A DNA stretch of 64,000 bases from Tanypteryx hageni (lineage: Eukaryota; Arthropoda; Insecta; Odonata; Petaluridae), in contig CM054112.1 of the NCBI GenBank assembly GCA_028673005.1, positions 186,322,564-186,386,563 of the forward strand. Direction: 5' to 3'. Both the position numbers and the translations under genes were made by a program. The notes beneath the pieces were generated by a model. It did not search any database, was not told the origin of the DNA, and saw only the letters and a program-made list of their open reading frames with translations. Below are positions 1 to 10,650 of this stretch, piece by piece (positions within the stretch are counted from its first letter, which is position 1; each line of letters begins with the position of its first letter).

Positions 1-306
1 GCTTTGCTTTTTGGGAGATGATGGCCCACCTAAAACTCCATTCCTCTCATCGGGAAGGGTTGCCGTCACTTCCCCATTCTTGCGTTCCATCACAGCCACT
101 CCACCACTGTTTCTACGCTCGGTATAATTCACATATTCCTGAATAGCTCTCTCATATGTGTAGATCTCCTCTTCTGGGCCTTCTCCATGGTTTCCATTAT
201 CTCCTTCATTGCCATTATTGCTACGATCGTTGTTGTTGTTGTTATCTTGTGCTTTGGTACCATTCTCTTGAGTGCTAGGACCTTCACGTTCAGTTTCGGC
301 TTCACT
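1..306 (-). CDS. smash: Internal exon of the smallish/LMO7-like gene, cut by the left window edge
   Basis: The acceptor ctttctaacag precedes 306 bases (102 codons) that stay open to the window edge. The peptide begins SEAETEREGPSTQENGTKAQ, has an Asn-rich run (five consecutive AAC codons, then NNGNEGDNGNHG), then the more ordered segments EEEIYTYERAIQEYVNYTER and GGVAVMERKNGEVTATLPDE, ending GGPSSPKKQS. The Tyr-rich YTYERAIQEYVNYTERR segment looks helical and may be a conserved block; the Asn-run is low complexity and probably length-variable. The entry phase (0) agrees with the upstream exon. The C-terminal part, including any LIM domain, lies outside the window, so family membership rests on the exons to the right. 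Confidence 0.7.
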
Positions 307-510
307 CTGTTAGAAAGAGTTTGAAAAGACATTAAAATTCCATTATAAATGACAATGAAAACCCAAACAATTTTCATTCAATTTATATTTCACTCATAAA
401 ATATAAATAGATTATCAAATTTCTATTAAAAGGGGGGAAAATTAAACACTAATTTAAACATATCAAACATTTGACCTTAAAATTGCTCCAATTGTAATAA
501 TATTACCTAC

Positions 511-733
511 CACTTGACCTCCACTATCAAGTCCACTAAGACTCGATGTGGCACTTGTACCACGATCGCTTCCTGTGCCCCAATCCTGTTGCTCTTTTGA
601 AACACCACTGCTAGCACTACCAGCATCTCCTCCAGATGTACCAAAGGCTAAAACATCATCACTCCCATCATCATCAGCAGGATAGGAAAGACCAAGGAGT
701 CCAGAGCTTCTCCTTGTCATGCCACGTGAACTC
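511..733 (-). CDS. smash: Internal exon of the smallish/LMO7-like gene, Ser/Gly/Asp-rich linker
   Basis: The acceptor tttctcag is followed by 223 bases ending at a GTAGGT donor. With the two carried-in bases the exon gives 75 complete codons and exits in phase 0. A second GT four bases further on (GTAATA) would shift the frame of the next exon, so the GTAGGT donor is preferred. The product is RSSRGMTRRSSGLLGLSYPA, an acidic run DDDGSDDV, then a Ser/Gly-rich stretch ending SSLSGLDSGGQV. The composition predicts a disordered linker with possible phosphorylation at TRRSS. This exon has no recognisable domain of its own; it is placed in the gene by frame continuity with both neighbours and by the short introns (293 and 204 bp). 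Confidence 0.72.
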
Positions 734-1026
734 CTGAGAAATGAAATTACAAAGAACTGGTAAAATTTGAATCTATAATATAACCTAGAACAATATAGTA
801 CAAAACAGGGGAATTGACTTAAAAATGGTCCTAACATTATATGTATAAACAATTAAAACGTAAAAGAAAAACAGAGAACACTCATCAAATTTTTAATTAT
901 TTCCACAAAGTTTTACCTGGTATTCTTATTATTAACCATCCACACATTGTTAAATGTTCTAAAATCAAAAAACATAAAAGTATCTTTTAAATTTTGAAAG
1001 TCATGTGAGAAACAAAATACAGTTAC

Positions 1027-1178
1027 CTTTCTTCCATCATTTCATTGAAAGTCTTGCTCTTTCTCCTTCCTGTTACAGACCAAACAGAGTCTTCCTGCTC
1101 CACTCTGCGAACTTCCTCAACCCTTTCCACGATATGTTCCACACGCTTACGTCGACTGCTCTTCCAGTTGTCCAAATT
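1027..1178 (-). CDS. smash: Internal exon of the smallish/LMO7-like gene carrying the NLDNWKSSRRKR block
   Basis: The minus strand shows a pyrimidine-rich acceptor (ctccattcag), 152 coding bases and a GTAACT donor. Entry is phase 0 and exit leaves two bases (AG), which are completed by the G of the next exon to give Arg. The peptide begins NLDNWKSSRRKRVEHIVERV, continues EEVRRVEQEDSVWSVTG and ends RRKSKTFNEMMEE(R). The Trp-Lys-Ser-Ser-Arg-Arg core and the RRKSKTFNEMMEER tail are the features I associate with the LMO7/LIMCH1/smallish family. RRKS is a basophilic-kinase type site, which is inference only. This is the strongest coding segment in the window because the motif spans a clean splice junction. 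The intron to the previous exon is 2.5 kb and carries a decayed DNA transposon. Confidence 0.8.
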
Positions 1179-3697
1179 CTGAATGGAGAAAGGTTGAAAA
1201 AATTATTTCACAAAAAATTAATTTGTAACTATCATCTTTGAGAAAAATAATGCTGAGTAAATTCCAGAATAAATTTAATTCTTTATTTACAGTAACAATG
1301 TTTAAAGCGTACCAAAAGAACCATATACAAATAATTCAACAAAACTAATATTAAATAATTCCAGTGATTCGATTTTAATCTTTCATTTCATACTTTATGA
1401 GAGTGTTGTTATTTCCATCACACTCCAGTCTAATTGTAATGTTGCTTTGTCAGCCTATGCAATATTTCAGTATTACTTCTCTTGTTAGTTTCCTCAAAGT
1501 TATGACTGTCTTAACTTTCATAAACTTTATTATTGACATCTATTTCTACATTTATTCCTGTTAGGAATATTTAGAAATATGTTTATTTTTATACCAAATG
1601 TTTATCATTGGTATGGCACAATATTATATTATACATATCATAAATATTAGATAATCATTCATAAAAACTTTCTAAATATTTATTGCCCAAAATTAAATTT
1701 GGTGGAGTATCTATTATAGCCAAGGTTACATTAAAACTGAAATCGTATCTGCCCAAATACAAGCCGATGTTTTTCGTAAAAATCCACCCTGATAAAATCA
1801 CACCTCAGCTTATATGCGAGTCTAAAAAAAGATTTGGGGTTAGCGTTAAGTCTCGTAATCACCCATAGATGGACGCACATCTCTCATTGCCATCGCGTTC
1901 AAATGATAGTCCTATATTTTTTGTAAAGTAAATATTTGACCTACGATGAATATTAATGAATAAATAATAAAGCTAGAATATTGAATTTAGCAGTACCTGT
2001 GTTTTGTTACCGTTGTTACTAGTTCTTTTGTTTCTAAATGCTATTGGATATTTTCTTTCGTTTCTCAGGGCTATGCATATGTATCATTAATAGTTTGCAT
2101 TTTATATTTTTTTCATTATCCATTAAAAGAAGTTCCTATTAGTTTTACTTGGTCATTGTAGTTATTGCTATAGCCATTGTAATGTAACTATGCATATTAA
2201 AACCTCATTCATGGAATCTATTAAAATTGCATACATTGACTATGCAGATGATTACACAAAGTGCGATGGCGGCATTTGATGCTCAAATGTTTGAATTTTG
2301 GTAAAACTTTACATGAACATGTATAATTATGAAAATGCAATTTCTTAAGGCAATGTAAATGCTAATTTCACTGGAAAGACTTGAATTAAAAATTATATTG
2401 GCGACATTGTTATTGCTTTATTTGACCTTTTGCGAAAATGAAGATGAATGAAATTATTGTCACTGAACATGGAACATTATTAAAGCGAAATTATTAATTG
2501 GAGTAATATTTCAAAATGTCAACAACTAAACCATTTCCCACTCTTTTCTTCGATCTCGAATAATGTATTCTAGGCCATGCATGCATGCCCGGCACACTTC
2601 AGCATAAAATCGACGAAATTTACTTTTTCTCAAAAAACAGAAATTTTTGGGGGGGTCGGCTTCTATTCGGGCAAATATGGTGTATATAATTTGACAAAGG
2701 CAAAAACTTTTGGTACGATGTCCCAACACATTGTTGTCCCAGTGCGTGGTGGTAGGGGCAGTAAGGAGGGAAGTGAGCTGCTCAGAAGAGGAGAGTGTGT
2801 TGTGGGAATGAGAGGTTGAAGGGGCGGTAAGGAGGAGAGAGCCCTTTGCGGAAGAGGAGAGTGAGATGCACGGGACAGGTCGATATATGTTGTACTTCAC
2901 AGCATATTACATTGTAGAGAGTGATCTGTGTCACTCTCAATGTTTAGATGAAGCTCTAAGAAAAAGACCAAAATGTTCAATTGAAATCAACAAACAACGA
3001 GCTAAAAAACTGGCAGATTAAGTCGCGAGTACAGAAAATAACAGGAAAAATTAAGGGGAGGAACAATGGAGCCAGAGACTGGTAAATCAAGTCATAAGAA
3101 AAAGAGCAAGGTATATTATAGATGTCATAATTTAACATCACAGAAAATTAGAATGACTTTATCGAATAATCAGTAGTATTAATAGCAGTATTCGAATGTA
3201 ATAAATTTCAAGCGCTTCGCTTTCTGGGCGAATTGAAATTCATGTAACACTCCCGTTGATTTTCAATGGAGAAATCTCTAGTAACAATTAAATCTAAAAT
3301 GTGAGATTTTAAAGAAGAGCTGATGGAGATGATAGAAAATCAAATTAACTGATGGTCAGGATTAATTTACTATTTCATAGCTTTCTAGAAAAGTGTGCAT
3401 AAAGACATATTTCAATGAATTTAAATTTAACACAAATGGAACTATAAACAATTAAATGAAATTTTTAAAACCACCATTATATGGAACACTGAGGGATTAT
3501 CATTAAGCTTCACTTATTACTAATGAAATTTTAAAATAGTTTCATTGCACCCAAATAATTGCAGCAGATTTTAGAAAGCATTCGAATATGGGTAATGGTA
3601 CACAAAAAGCAATGAAATTTAGCTAGAAAAGTGAGATTATCATCCAGTATATACATTCAGTACACGTGATATTTGAAATTTTTGCATTCATACTCAC
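1179..3697 (-). other. Intron of the smallish/LMO7-like gene (2519 bp)
   Basis: The intron is bounded by a GTGAGT donor at 3697 and a CAG acceptor at 1179 on the minus strand. It is AT-rich and holds the inverted-repeat transposon described separately. To the right of that, 2700-2900 is GA-rich (repeated aggagaga-type text). There is an 8-bp inverted repeat with a 6-nt loop at 2917-2938 and another around 3206-3244 (AATTTCAA/TTGAAATT arms). A short plus-strand open stretch near 2920-2990 reads like protein (LDEALRKRPKCSIEINKQRA) but has no supported borders; it may be a transposon remnant. Confidence 0.65.
1744..2690. mobile_element. Decayed DNA transposon with terminal inverted repeats, superfamily not assigned
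   Basis: The left end (from about 1744) reads CGTATCTGCCCAAATACAAG followed by CCGAT. The right end, read on the opposite strand from about 2687, gives CATATTTGCCCGAATAGAAG followed by CCGAC. The arms match at most positions for about 25 bp, and similarity continues weakly inward (AAAAATCC / AAAAATTT, and a TATGCTGAAG versus CTCAGCTTATATG type motif). The interior is about 0.9 kb, AT-rich, with no transposase frame, so this is non-autonomous or eroded. I could not define a target duplication, so the exact ends are approximate. It lies inside an intron of the smallish-like gene. Confidence 0.5.
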
Positions 3698-3919
3698 CGC
3701 TTGCCAATCCTCTTCTGCTTCCTGGCTCAACTTCCTCCGCCTCTCCTTCTCCTCCTTTTCTCTTTCGGCAGCTGTCACCACAACAGCTCCTTGACCAAAT
3801 AGCTTGGGTGGAGCCACTTTGACAAACTGCAGAGGATTCACGGAGACACGGGGAGCTGTAGCAGCAGTTGGAAAACGCGTTGTGACAAATTCAAGACCTC
3901 CTCCACTGCTAGTGGAGTC
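3698..3919 (-). CDS. smash: Internal exon of an LMO7/LIMCH1-family (smallish-like) gene, first exon visible
   Basis: On the minus strand an acceptor (ttgatcaacag) precedes 222 bases, exactly 74 codons, ending at a GTGAGT donor, so both borders are phase 0. The peptide starts DSTSSGGGLEF, has a Pro/Val-rich middle (SVNPLQFVKVAPPKLFGQG), then a charged helical stretch (AAEREKEEKERRRKLS) and ends EEDWQA. The ending joins in frame to NLDNWKSSRRKR in the next exon. I recognise this junction as the conserved N-terminal block of LMO7/LIMCH1 proteins; the fly homologue smallish is a junctional LIM protein that acts in epithelial morphogenesis. The family call is from memory of the motif, not from a search. 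This is an internal exon: no start codon fits upstream of the acceptor, and the upstream exon was not found. The charged segment is predicted alpha-helical or coiled coil. The gene symbol is inferred by homology to the fly gene. Confidence 0.75.
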
Positions 3920-4270
3920 CTGTTGATCAAGAATAGCAATGAGTGAAAAGATATTAAAATATTCATTTCTGAAATGGAGCTCTTAAATTTAATCGTAGGA
4001 AGATTTATAACAAAACATGAATAACAACCAGAATATCAAGGAATTGCAGCATATAATAATGTGATGATGAATATCAAATTCAAATGATATTATTAACTAC
4101 ATATTTATCTTTGATAGCAAGACAATGTAATATTTTTTTCAAATGTTTCAAATTAAAATTATTTAAAATCTTAAATTGTTTTCAACACCTAAGCAAAAAC
4201 AAAATTTTCATTTATTTTAAGACATAATAGCCAAAGACGGGTTTTTCAATCTTTTCTTGCTACCTTACAG

Positions 4271-4557
4271 CAATGTTTCTCAACCTTTTTTGTTTGCGTC
4301 ACCCCATTTCAGCTCTGCGTCACCCCGTTTACAGTTCCATTTCCTTCAAGTCACCTTTAAAGATAAATTGGGCTTTATCTACCACATAAAGATCAAAATT
4401 TATGTATTTAAAGAAGCAGAGACAGGTATTCTTCGGATTTTATTTATTTTTATAAGCCAGAATATGGTATACTATGACTTTATCAAAAATTTGCATCACT
4501 CCTCAATAACTCTCACGTCACCTTGAGGTGTGATGTCACACCGGTTGAGAACCACTG
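4271..4557. mobile_element. hAT-type miniature element (MITE), 287 bp
   Basis: The left end CAATGTTTCTCAACC and the right end read inward, CAGTGGTTCTCAACC, form 15-bp inverted repeats with 2 mismatches. Flanks are CCTTACAG (4263-4270) and CCTTAGAG (4558-4565), a 7/8 matching 8-bp target duplication. Terminal CA(G)..G and an 8-bp duplication are hallmarks of the hAT superfamily. The interior repeats a GCGTCACCCC-type motif near the left end and has no transposase. It sits just upstream of the first visible smallish exon, in the long intron. Confidence 0.85.
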
Positions 4558-4719
4558 CCTTAGAGCATTTTTTTAATGGTCACATACCCCTTACTACATT
4601 TAAAAGCGTTAATGATTGCATTTAGATTTAGACACGTTTATAACAAATTCACAGTTTTGGTATATTTTTAGTGCTTTTTGTCATTGCTGAAAAGAACTAT
4701 TATGTTCGTGATGTACGTC

Positions 4720-5615
4720 TGTATACATATATCAGGAAAGAATTGGCAGAACCTATTTCAACCAAATTTGGTACATAGAATCTTCACATAAATACATGAC
4801 CAAAATGTCATATTTGGATTGGATCGACTGAGCAAGGGTGCCACAATGGCAAAATAAAACTTTTTGGTAATTATGACTTTGGAAGGAATTGGCCGAACCA
4901 ATTTCAACAAAATTTTGTATGAAGGCGTGCAACATAAAAAAAAACAAAATCAAGACGCTTAATACAGATACAGAAATCAGGACTGCCACAATATAAGGAA
5001 TAATCAAATTTCCCTTTACACGTATTTGAGTTGAACTGTCCGCATCAATTTTAACCAAATTTAACATTTATAATGTATACATACATAAAAAACCATAATA
5101 GCATATTTGGATCAGATCAGACAAACGGGTGTCTAAATTACAAATTAAATTCTTTCAGTATTATGAATTTGGAAGGAATTGGCTGAATGGACTTCAACTA
5201 AATTTTATATACAAGATTTTGTACATTATACCATAATAAGATCAAGATGTTTAAAGTGGAGCTAAAGAGCAAGGCTACCAAGGTAAAATAATATTTCTTT
5301 TACACATATTTCTAGAGAACTAATCACATGGATTATAACCAAACGTGGTATATATAATATTCATATAAATAAATAACCAAAATAGCCTATATCAACCGGA
5401 TCGATTAAACAGGGTTACCACAATATCAATCTTAGAATTGTTCTGTAAATAGGAATTTGGAAGGTTTTTGGCTGAACAGATTTTAAAGAAATTTCATATG
5501 TAGTGGAGTATAGAATTGCAAAATGAAATGAACATGTTTATAATGGATCTAAATAGCAGGGCTACCACAGTACAAGGAAAAATAATTTTTCTTTATATGT
5601 ATATAACTTGCTGTA
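4720..5615. repeat. Diverged dimeric tandem array, period about 290 bp made of two ~145-bp half-units
   Basis: A motif of the form GAATTGGC-GAACC..TTTCAACCAAATTTGGTA recurs near 4740, 4885, 5030, 5173, 5320 and 5463. Alternate copies are more alike: one class carries TTTACACATAT at its start and a CATAAATAAATAACC-AAAAT core, the other starts ATGAATTTGGAAGG. Each half-unit ends in a GG-TACCACA-T-CAA type string, for example at 4829, 4983, 5275, 5415 and 5560. The array therefore looks like three higher-order dimers that have drifted. No open frame is shared between copies, so I treat it as non-coding satellite-like or transposon-internal repeat. Confidence 0.7.
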
Positions 5616-8600
5616 CTGATTTCTGCCATTAGTATACGATTATACTATGGCAAATTTGACGAAAAGCACTTCTGTGCCACGGAAAACCCATTTACATCTC
5701 TATTTGTTCGTTTTATAACGATATTAATCACAAAATAGTTACTTTTGATTCTGAAGTCATGTATGAAAGATGAAGAAGAAAAATTATAATCTTTTACACT
5801 TTTGCATGTTACTTCCAAGCTCTTGATGTACCCCTGGTTGAAAACCTCTGGCCAGATATTCAAATTAGGAATTTTCGGAGAAAAAGTGTAACTGATCGTT
5901 ATTCATCATATATGGTAACTTAATCAAGAAATAAATTGGAAAATAAAAAAAATTCTTAGTGTACATATACAGACCTTTCTATGTGGTGGATCCATGTTCT
6001 CCTTTGCAGTTACAGGCATCTTTGAAATGTCCGACAGCTTATGTCAATGATTGCTTCTGTGTCAGGATGCTTAGGTCATCCGAGGGCAATATCAAGTGTG
6101 AGGCAGCCTCTCATGGCTTGAAGAAGACTAATAGGATTCTCCTATTGGTTTGGTTGAAACAAGAAATTCACAGCAATCAAGTTCTGTAATGAAAAATAAA
6201 TTTATGAATGAAATTTATTGTACATTAGCATCCTTAATATTAGCTGTGATCATATTATTATAAAATACTATAAAATAAACATGGCTATCTGTAGTTGTAA
6301 AGGTATTGGTCAAGACAATCTCTTTAATATTTAAATCACTAATTTGAAATTACTGAGCAAATATTTTATTTTCCCAAGCATGATTTTTAATTAATGGGTT
6401 ATATGATAGGTAGGTAATCATTCTAGCAATTTGTAATGCCCTCCTAGTTAAACAGAATATGACGAAACTTCCATTAAGCACCCACTGATGGTTCCAAAGA
6501 AAAATAGTCATTTAGAGAGATAGCTACTAAAAGGTTCCACTGTGACTGCATTTAAGAATTCTCAAAAATGCTTAAATATCTTGATCGGAGCAGCTATTCG
6601 TTCTCTTTGGAATTAAATTTGCAAGCACCACAATAACAATTAAGAAAGGGAGAACTGATAAGGAATTGTGCAAACACCTAGTTATTGTTATACAACAAGA
6701 GCCGAGATTTTCAAAAAAATATCTTCTGCTTTAGCGAAGAAACAATAAAATACTGGATTTAATGTTAAAAAATATCACGCCACCTTGAAACCACAGACAA
6801 GATCTCATTTGGGCAGGTAAAAGTTGAAAAAGAGAGGAATAGCAAGTCTCATTTTTTCCATTGCATATTTAGTTTCTTTTATATGACCGCTCGTTCGAGC
6901 GACCGATTGACGACAGAATACAATGTATGCGACGAACAATTACTTCGAGAATTCTAAAAATCGCTCGTTCGCCTCACTCTCAAGTTTTCTTAAACCGGGG
7001 ACAAATAAAAGCCGCGGTAAATTCGCGATTAAAAAAAGCGCGCGCGATCTTTCTTAGCGAAGGCGCCGGAGCAGGTGGAGCCAAGGCCTTGCTATGCGAG
7101 AATTCTTCGTGCTCGCAACCTTCCGGTGACATTTTAGGAAGGCGTGACTCAACGAGCGCCAATAGAAACGAGGGAGTCCTCGGCCGCTCCGCATTCTCAA
7201 TGCGCTCACTCGGGAAGCGAAATAAACCGGCGGCGGCGACTGGGGTCACGTGGACCTCAAGGTTAGTTTCTTTCCACGAACGGGAGTAAGCCGCATGGAG
7301 GGTGAGAGCAATAGATGAAGTGGGAAGAGAGAAGGGGGGTCGTGAATTCGCTGGTGCGGTTCACTGCCTCCGTGCACCCACAGTCGACGATGAGTCTTCG
7401 CTTGTGCATCGTAACGCCCTATTACAATCGAGGAAGAATTGAGGCACTGCCAATGAGAAAGAATGAGTCTTGAGTTTTATTTTCGGGACCAAATCATCCT
7501 CCATTTGAAAATGAAAATGATTCTTTGCTATGCGTCATAAAACGTCCGAGCGAGAATTTCACGTACATACGACGCAAAATCTACTTTAAAGGCTGAGATA
7601 ACGATTCTGAGGTAACGATTTCCAATATTTCGTCGCTGCATTTGCGACATAAGCTCACCGAGACACCAACACGGCTCCACGGAGCACATAACAAGCAGTA
7701 TCACACAGTCTCATATGACCAACTATACATTCCTGGTTAACGAACATGATTCAATTCATGGCGCGATCTATCTAGCGTCATCCACAGACTAACATCCTTC
7801 GTGAACGCGCTTCTTCTGCTGAGTTAATCGGTCGCGGGAGTTAATTTAATCACGAGAGAATTAATTCAACGTGAGGTTGCCACTCTGCATATTAGCAGGA
7901 CCTTTAACATGACGAAAATATCCCTCGTCCTATTAAAACCAACATTTTTTTCACACCGGTTGCCCTATTCCACTTCCTCGAAAGCGTGAATAACTCGCAG
8001 TAGGTCTCGCAGGTAAATTTCGCACCTAATAGAGACTGACGTCTCCCGAAGCAATTTTCGCATTCGCCTATAGAAGCTACATATATCAAATCCAACGTTT
8101 AAGCATACTTCGTGAATAGTCATTTCACCGACGAAAAACACGGCCTTGTTTAAAATTGCCGCTGATTTCTCATCAATTACGTAAGTAGAATAAAAGTTGT
8201 CAATGCACTTAAAACATAAAAAGAAACTTAAAATACGGAGAAATTCATTACCCACGTATCTACCGAACTTCGGCGATAATCGCAACACAATTTTGTGGCT
8301 AATTCTAGTCTGAATAAGTCATAACGCTTCGGGAGCCCACGGCGACCAGAAATGAAGCGTGACTTATAGATCACAAGGGGTAAATACACGTTGTAGCATC
8401 TCAAGTGTTCTACGGACGGAAATAACGCAAGGGTAAGGTCCTAGCTTAGAGCAGCTGAAGCAGAGTACGGGTAAGGAAGAAAAGAAAGTCATGAACATCC
8501 TAGGTACGAGAATAGAAAAGAACGGTGACAGATTAACCATAGGATTTACACGGACACGCGATACGATATAGATGAATGGAAAGAGGATGCTTTTGGTGTT

Positions 8601-9251
8601 CCGCCGTGAAGTTAACAGGAACACATAAGAAAAACTTGGACACACATTGAAACAAGCAATTTATATTCCCCGAGGGGGGCACGTCTAAAAAAATGTCTTT
8701 GGGAATTCGTGAGCTCTTAGTTAATCACTTCATTGGGTCCACAGTAGGCAATGAAAAATTTTAACAAATGGCGCATCTTTCATTTGCATACAAGAGCACT
8801 TTTAGTGGTTTACCTAGCACTATATAGAAATTTCCTATAGTACAAACAACAAAATTGTCGCAAAGAATAATAAACACATTAAATCGTAAAAATGAATTAC
8901 GTATTCTACCACTTATTTCAAACAACAAATCTTCACTGGAATGCGCCGGCATCAAGAACCCGAAGGAATTTAATTCGCAATTAAATTCATTTATAACAAA
9001 AGTTAATACAACCTTAAAAAGGTCAAACGCAATATAAACGTCCGAGGAAAAACTAACGTAAGATTTTCTTCGATCGACAGATATGTATTTCATCCAATTA
9101 CCATTTGGTTTTGGCGAAACTAGGTTAAAGCAAAATTGCTTTATATAGAAACAAAATTTAAAAAAACGACGGATCGGAGGAGCATCCTGATCGATCACCA
9201 TTTTCAAAACACGATTTCAAGCCAAATCTTCACTTATCCACCCTTGTCCAG
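5616..9251. other. Long non-coding stretch, no supported gene
   Basis: AT-rich sequence with one exception: about 6880-7420 is clearly richer in G+C and CpG, with runs such as GCGCGCGCGATC, and is open on both strands over about 270 bases. This may be a small CpG-rich regulatory island; I recognise no protein there. A plus-strand acceptor-bounded frame with a nearby AATAAA at 6010-6189 is discussed as a finding. Otherwise I see no repeats or exons I can support. Confidence 0.45.
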
Positions 9252-9341
9252 GTGGAACATTTTGAAGACTTGGAATGCAAATCTGGGCGCATAACCTCCG
9301 GACCTCTCATGATCCTCGTGGAACGCGGAAGAGCGACTCAA
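9252..9341 (+). other. Candidate 90-bp internal coding exon, product unknown
   Basis: On the plus strand a good acceptor (cacccttgtccag) and an excellent donor (GTAAGT) bracket exactly 90 bases. Only one frame is open across it: the other two contain stops within 45 bases. The open frame is phase 0 at both ends and reads VEHFEDLECKSGRITSGPLM then ILVERGRATQ. I do not recognise the protein. It is opposite in strand to the smallish-like gene, so if real it belongs to another transcript nested in or upstream of that gene. A chance match is quite possible in 60 kb of sequence. A (GA)n tract follows the donor directly. Confidence 0.25.
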
Positions 9342-9363
9342 GTAAGTGGGAGAGCGCGCGCGC

Positions 9364-9383
9364 GAGAGAGAGAGAGAGAGAGA
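9364..9383. repeat. (GA)n microsatellite
   Basis: An uninterrupted GA dinucleotide run of about 20 bases, preceded by GCGCGCGC and followed by GAAGAAAAGAGAG. GAGA runs can bind GAGA-factor type proteins in insects, but nothing here proves a functional site. Confidence 0.85.
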
Positions 9384-9593
9384 AGAAAAGAGAGTGCGGC
9401 ATTCATCCCATTTCTGCCGCTCAACCGGAATTCGACCAATCGATGATAAAAACAAAACAAACCCGACTTCATTTACGTCTTCGCACGTCTGGCAACACAC
9501 AAGCCCGTTCACACACACAAAACACACAGCTGCTAAGTTAAAACTCATTTTCCTTCGGAAGCACAACAAAACACACACAGCACATGCAACCGG

Positions 9594-10320
9594 GTGACGT
9601 TAAATGGAAGCGGCACCTCTCCCCTTCCCTCTTATTACTTCCCTCGATTAGAGAGAGAAGAGAGGAGGGAGGGGAAGAGAAAAGACGAGATCTTCACCTC
9701 TTTTGAACTCCGACAGGAACGACCTCTTTTAAAGAGTACGGCTTCGATTATATTATCTTCTCCGGAATATCCGCCGGTTCGGTCGCGCGGAAGAATTTTA
9801 CGCCGGCGTCCGCGACACGGTATTCGTGGCCCCACGGCTTGCCGCTCGAGGACGGTGCTGACCCTTCCCTATCTACCTCTCCCCCTCCACTTCCGCCCGA
9901 CAAACTCGATGTACCGTTTCCCTCCGAGTTCCCACTACAACTCCCGACGACCCGTCCTCTCCTCCCTTTCTCTCTCTCCTCGAGAGCCGTGCGCCCACGA
10001 AGACAGTCCGCCACAGACTGGCGAGCGAGGGCACGCGCCACCTTCAGCCGAGCCGGCGAATCTGCGATTCATTCGTTGCGGTGGCGGCGGCCGATCTGTG
10101 ACGACGGCGCTGTGGGGGTGATTCAGTCTCGCGGATCCACGTATGGGGGAATGGTGGAGTGGATTTTGGCACGACCCGTATCCTTTTTACCCCGCGGGGT
10201 GCCTCAAAAGGTTTTGGAATGTTCCCGTGTGATGGACTGCAGTGTTTTGCAAGCGACTCGAGATGGTGTCGCAAGGGTTTGTCGCGACTGATGGCCGATG
10301 CTGCTTTCCTCGGGGAGTAA
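9594..10320. promoter_or_regulatory. CpG- and CT/GA-rich block, possible promoter or enhancer
   Basis: Base composition changes sharply from the AT-rich surroundings: G+C and CpG are high (for example GGTCGCGCGG at 9781 and CGGCGTCCGCGACACGG at 9803), with a polypurine patch (9650-9690) followed by pyrimidine-rich text (9860-9990). Several frames are open on both strands through the block, which follows from the composition and is not evidence for a protein. CpG-rich patches in otherwise AT-rich insect DNA often mark promoters. I could not place a TATA box, initiator or first-exon donor with confidence, so direction is unknown. Confidence 0.3.
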
Positions 10321-10650
10321 ATGACGGCTGATGCGCTGGCTTTCTTGGAAATGGTCGCTGATTTTTGAGGAAGTAATTTGGGACGATGTTCCGACCTTAA
10401 ACGTGTTATAACATTGAGATTGGGTCTAGGAATAGTACTAATGATTAAGTATTCTAATTATAAATTCATAGAATCAACCGTTTTGAAAGAATTTAACCTT
10501 ATCTAAAATCAGTTCGAAATTTTTTGACGATGGTTAGCTTCGAATTATCCACTTCAACATTAACCAGTCTTAAACGGTAAAAAAATAATTAGAAAATAAA
10601 CTTCGAAATCTATATGGAATAGAAGGAATGAAAAGACGATTTTGAAAGTA

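Noticed and set aside
3066..3112. Plus-strand start codon in good context followed by a 15-codon Lys/Ser-rich frame and a GTATAT donor
   Set aside because: Too short, antisense inside an intron, with no supporting downstream exon.
9594..10291. Overlapping 175- and 150-codon plus-strand frames and minus-strand frames
   Set aside because: Open on both strands because of CpG-rich, stop-poor composition; no recognisable domain or splice pattern.
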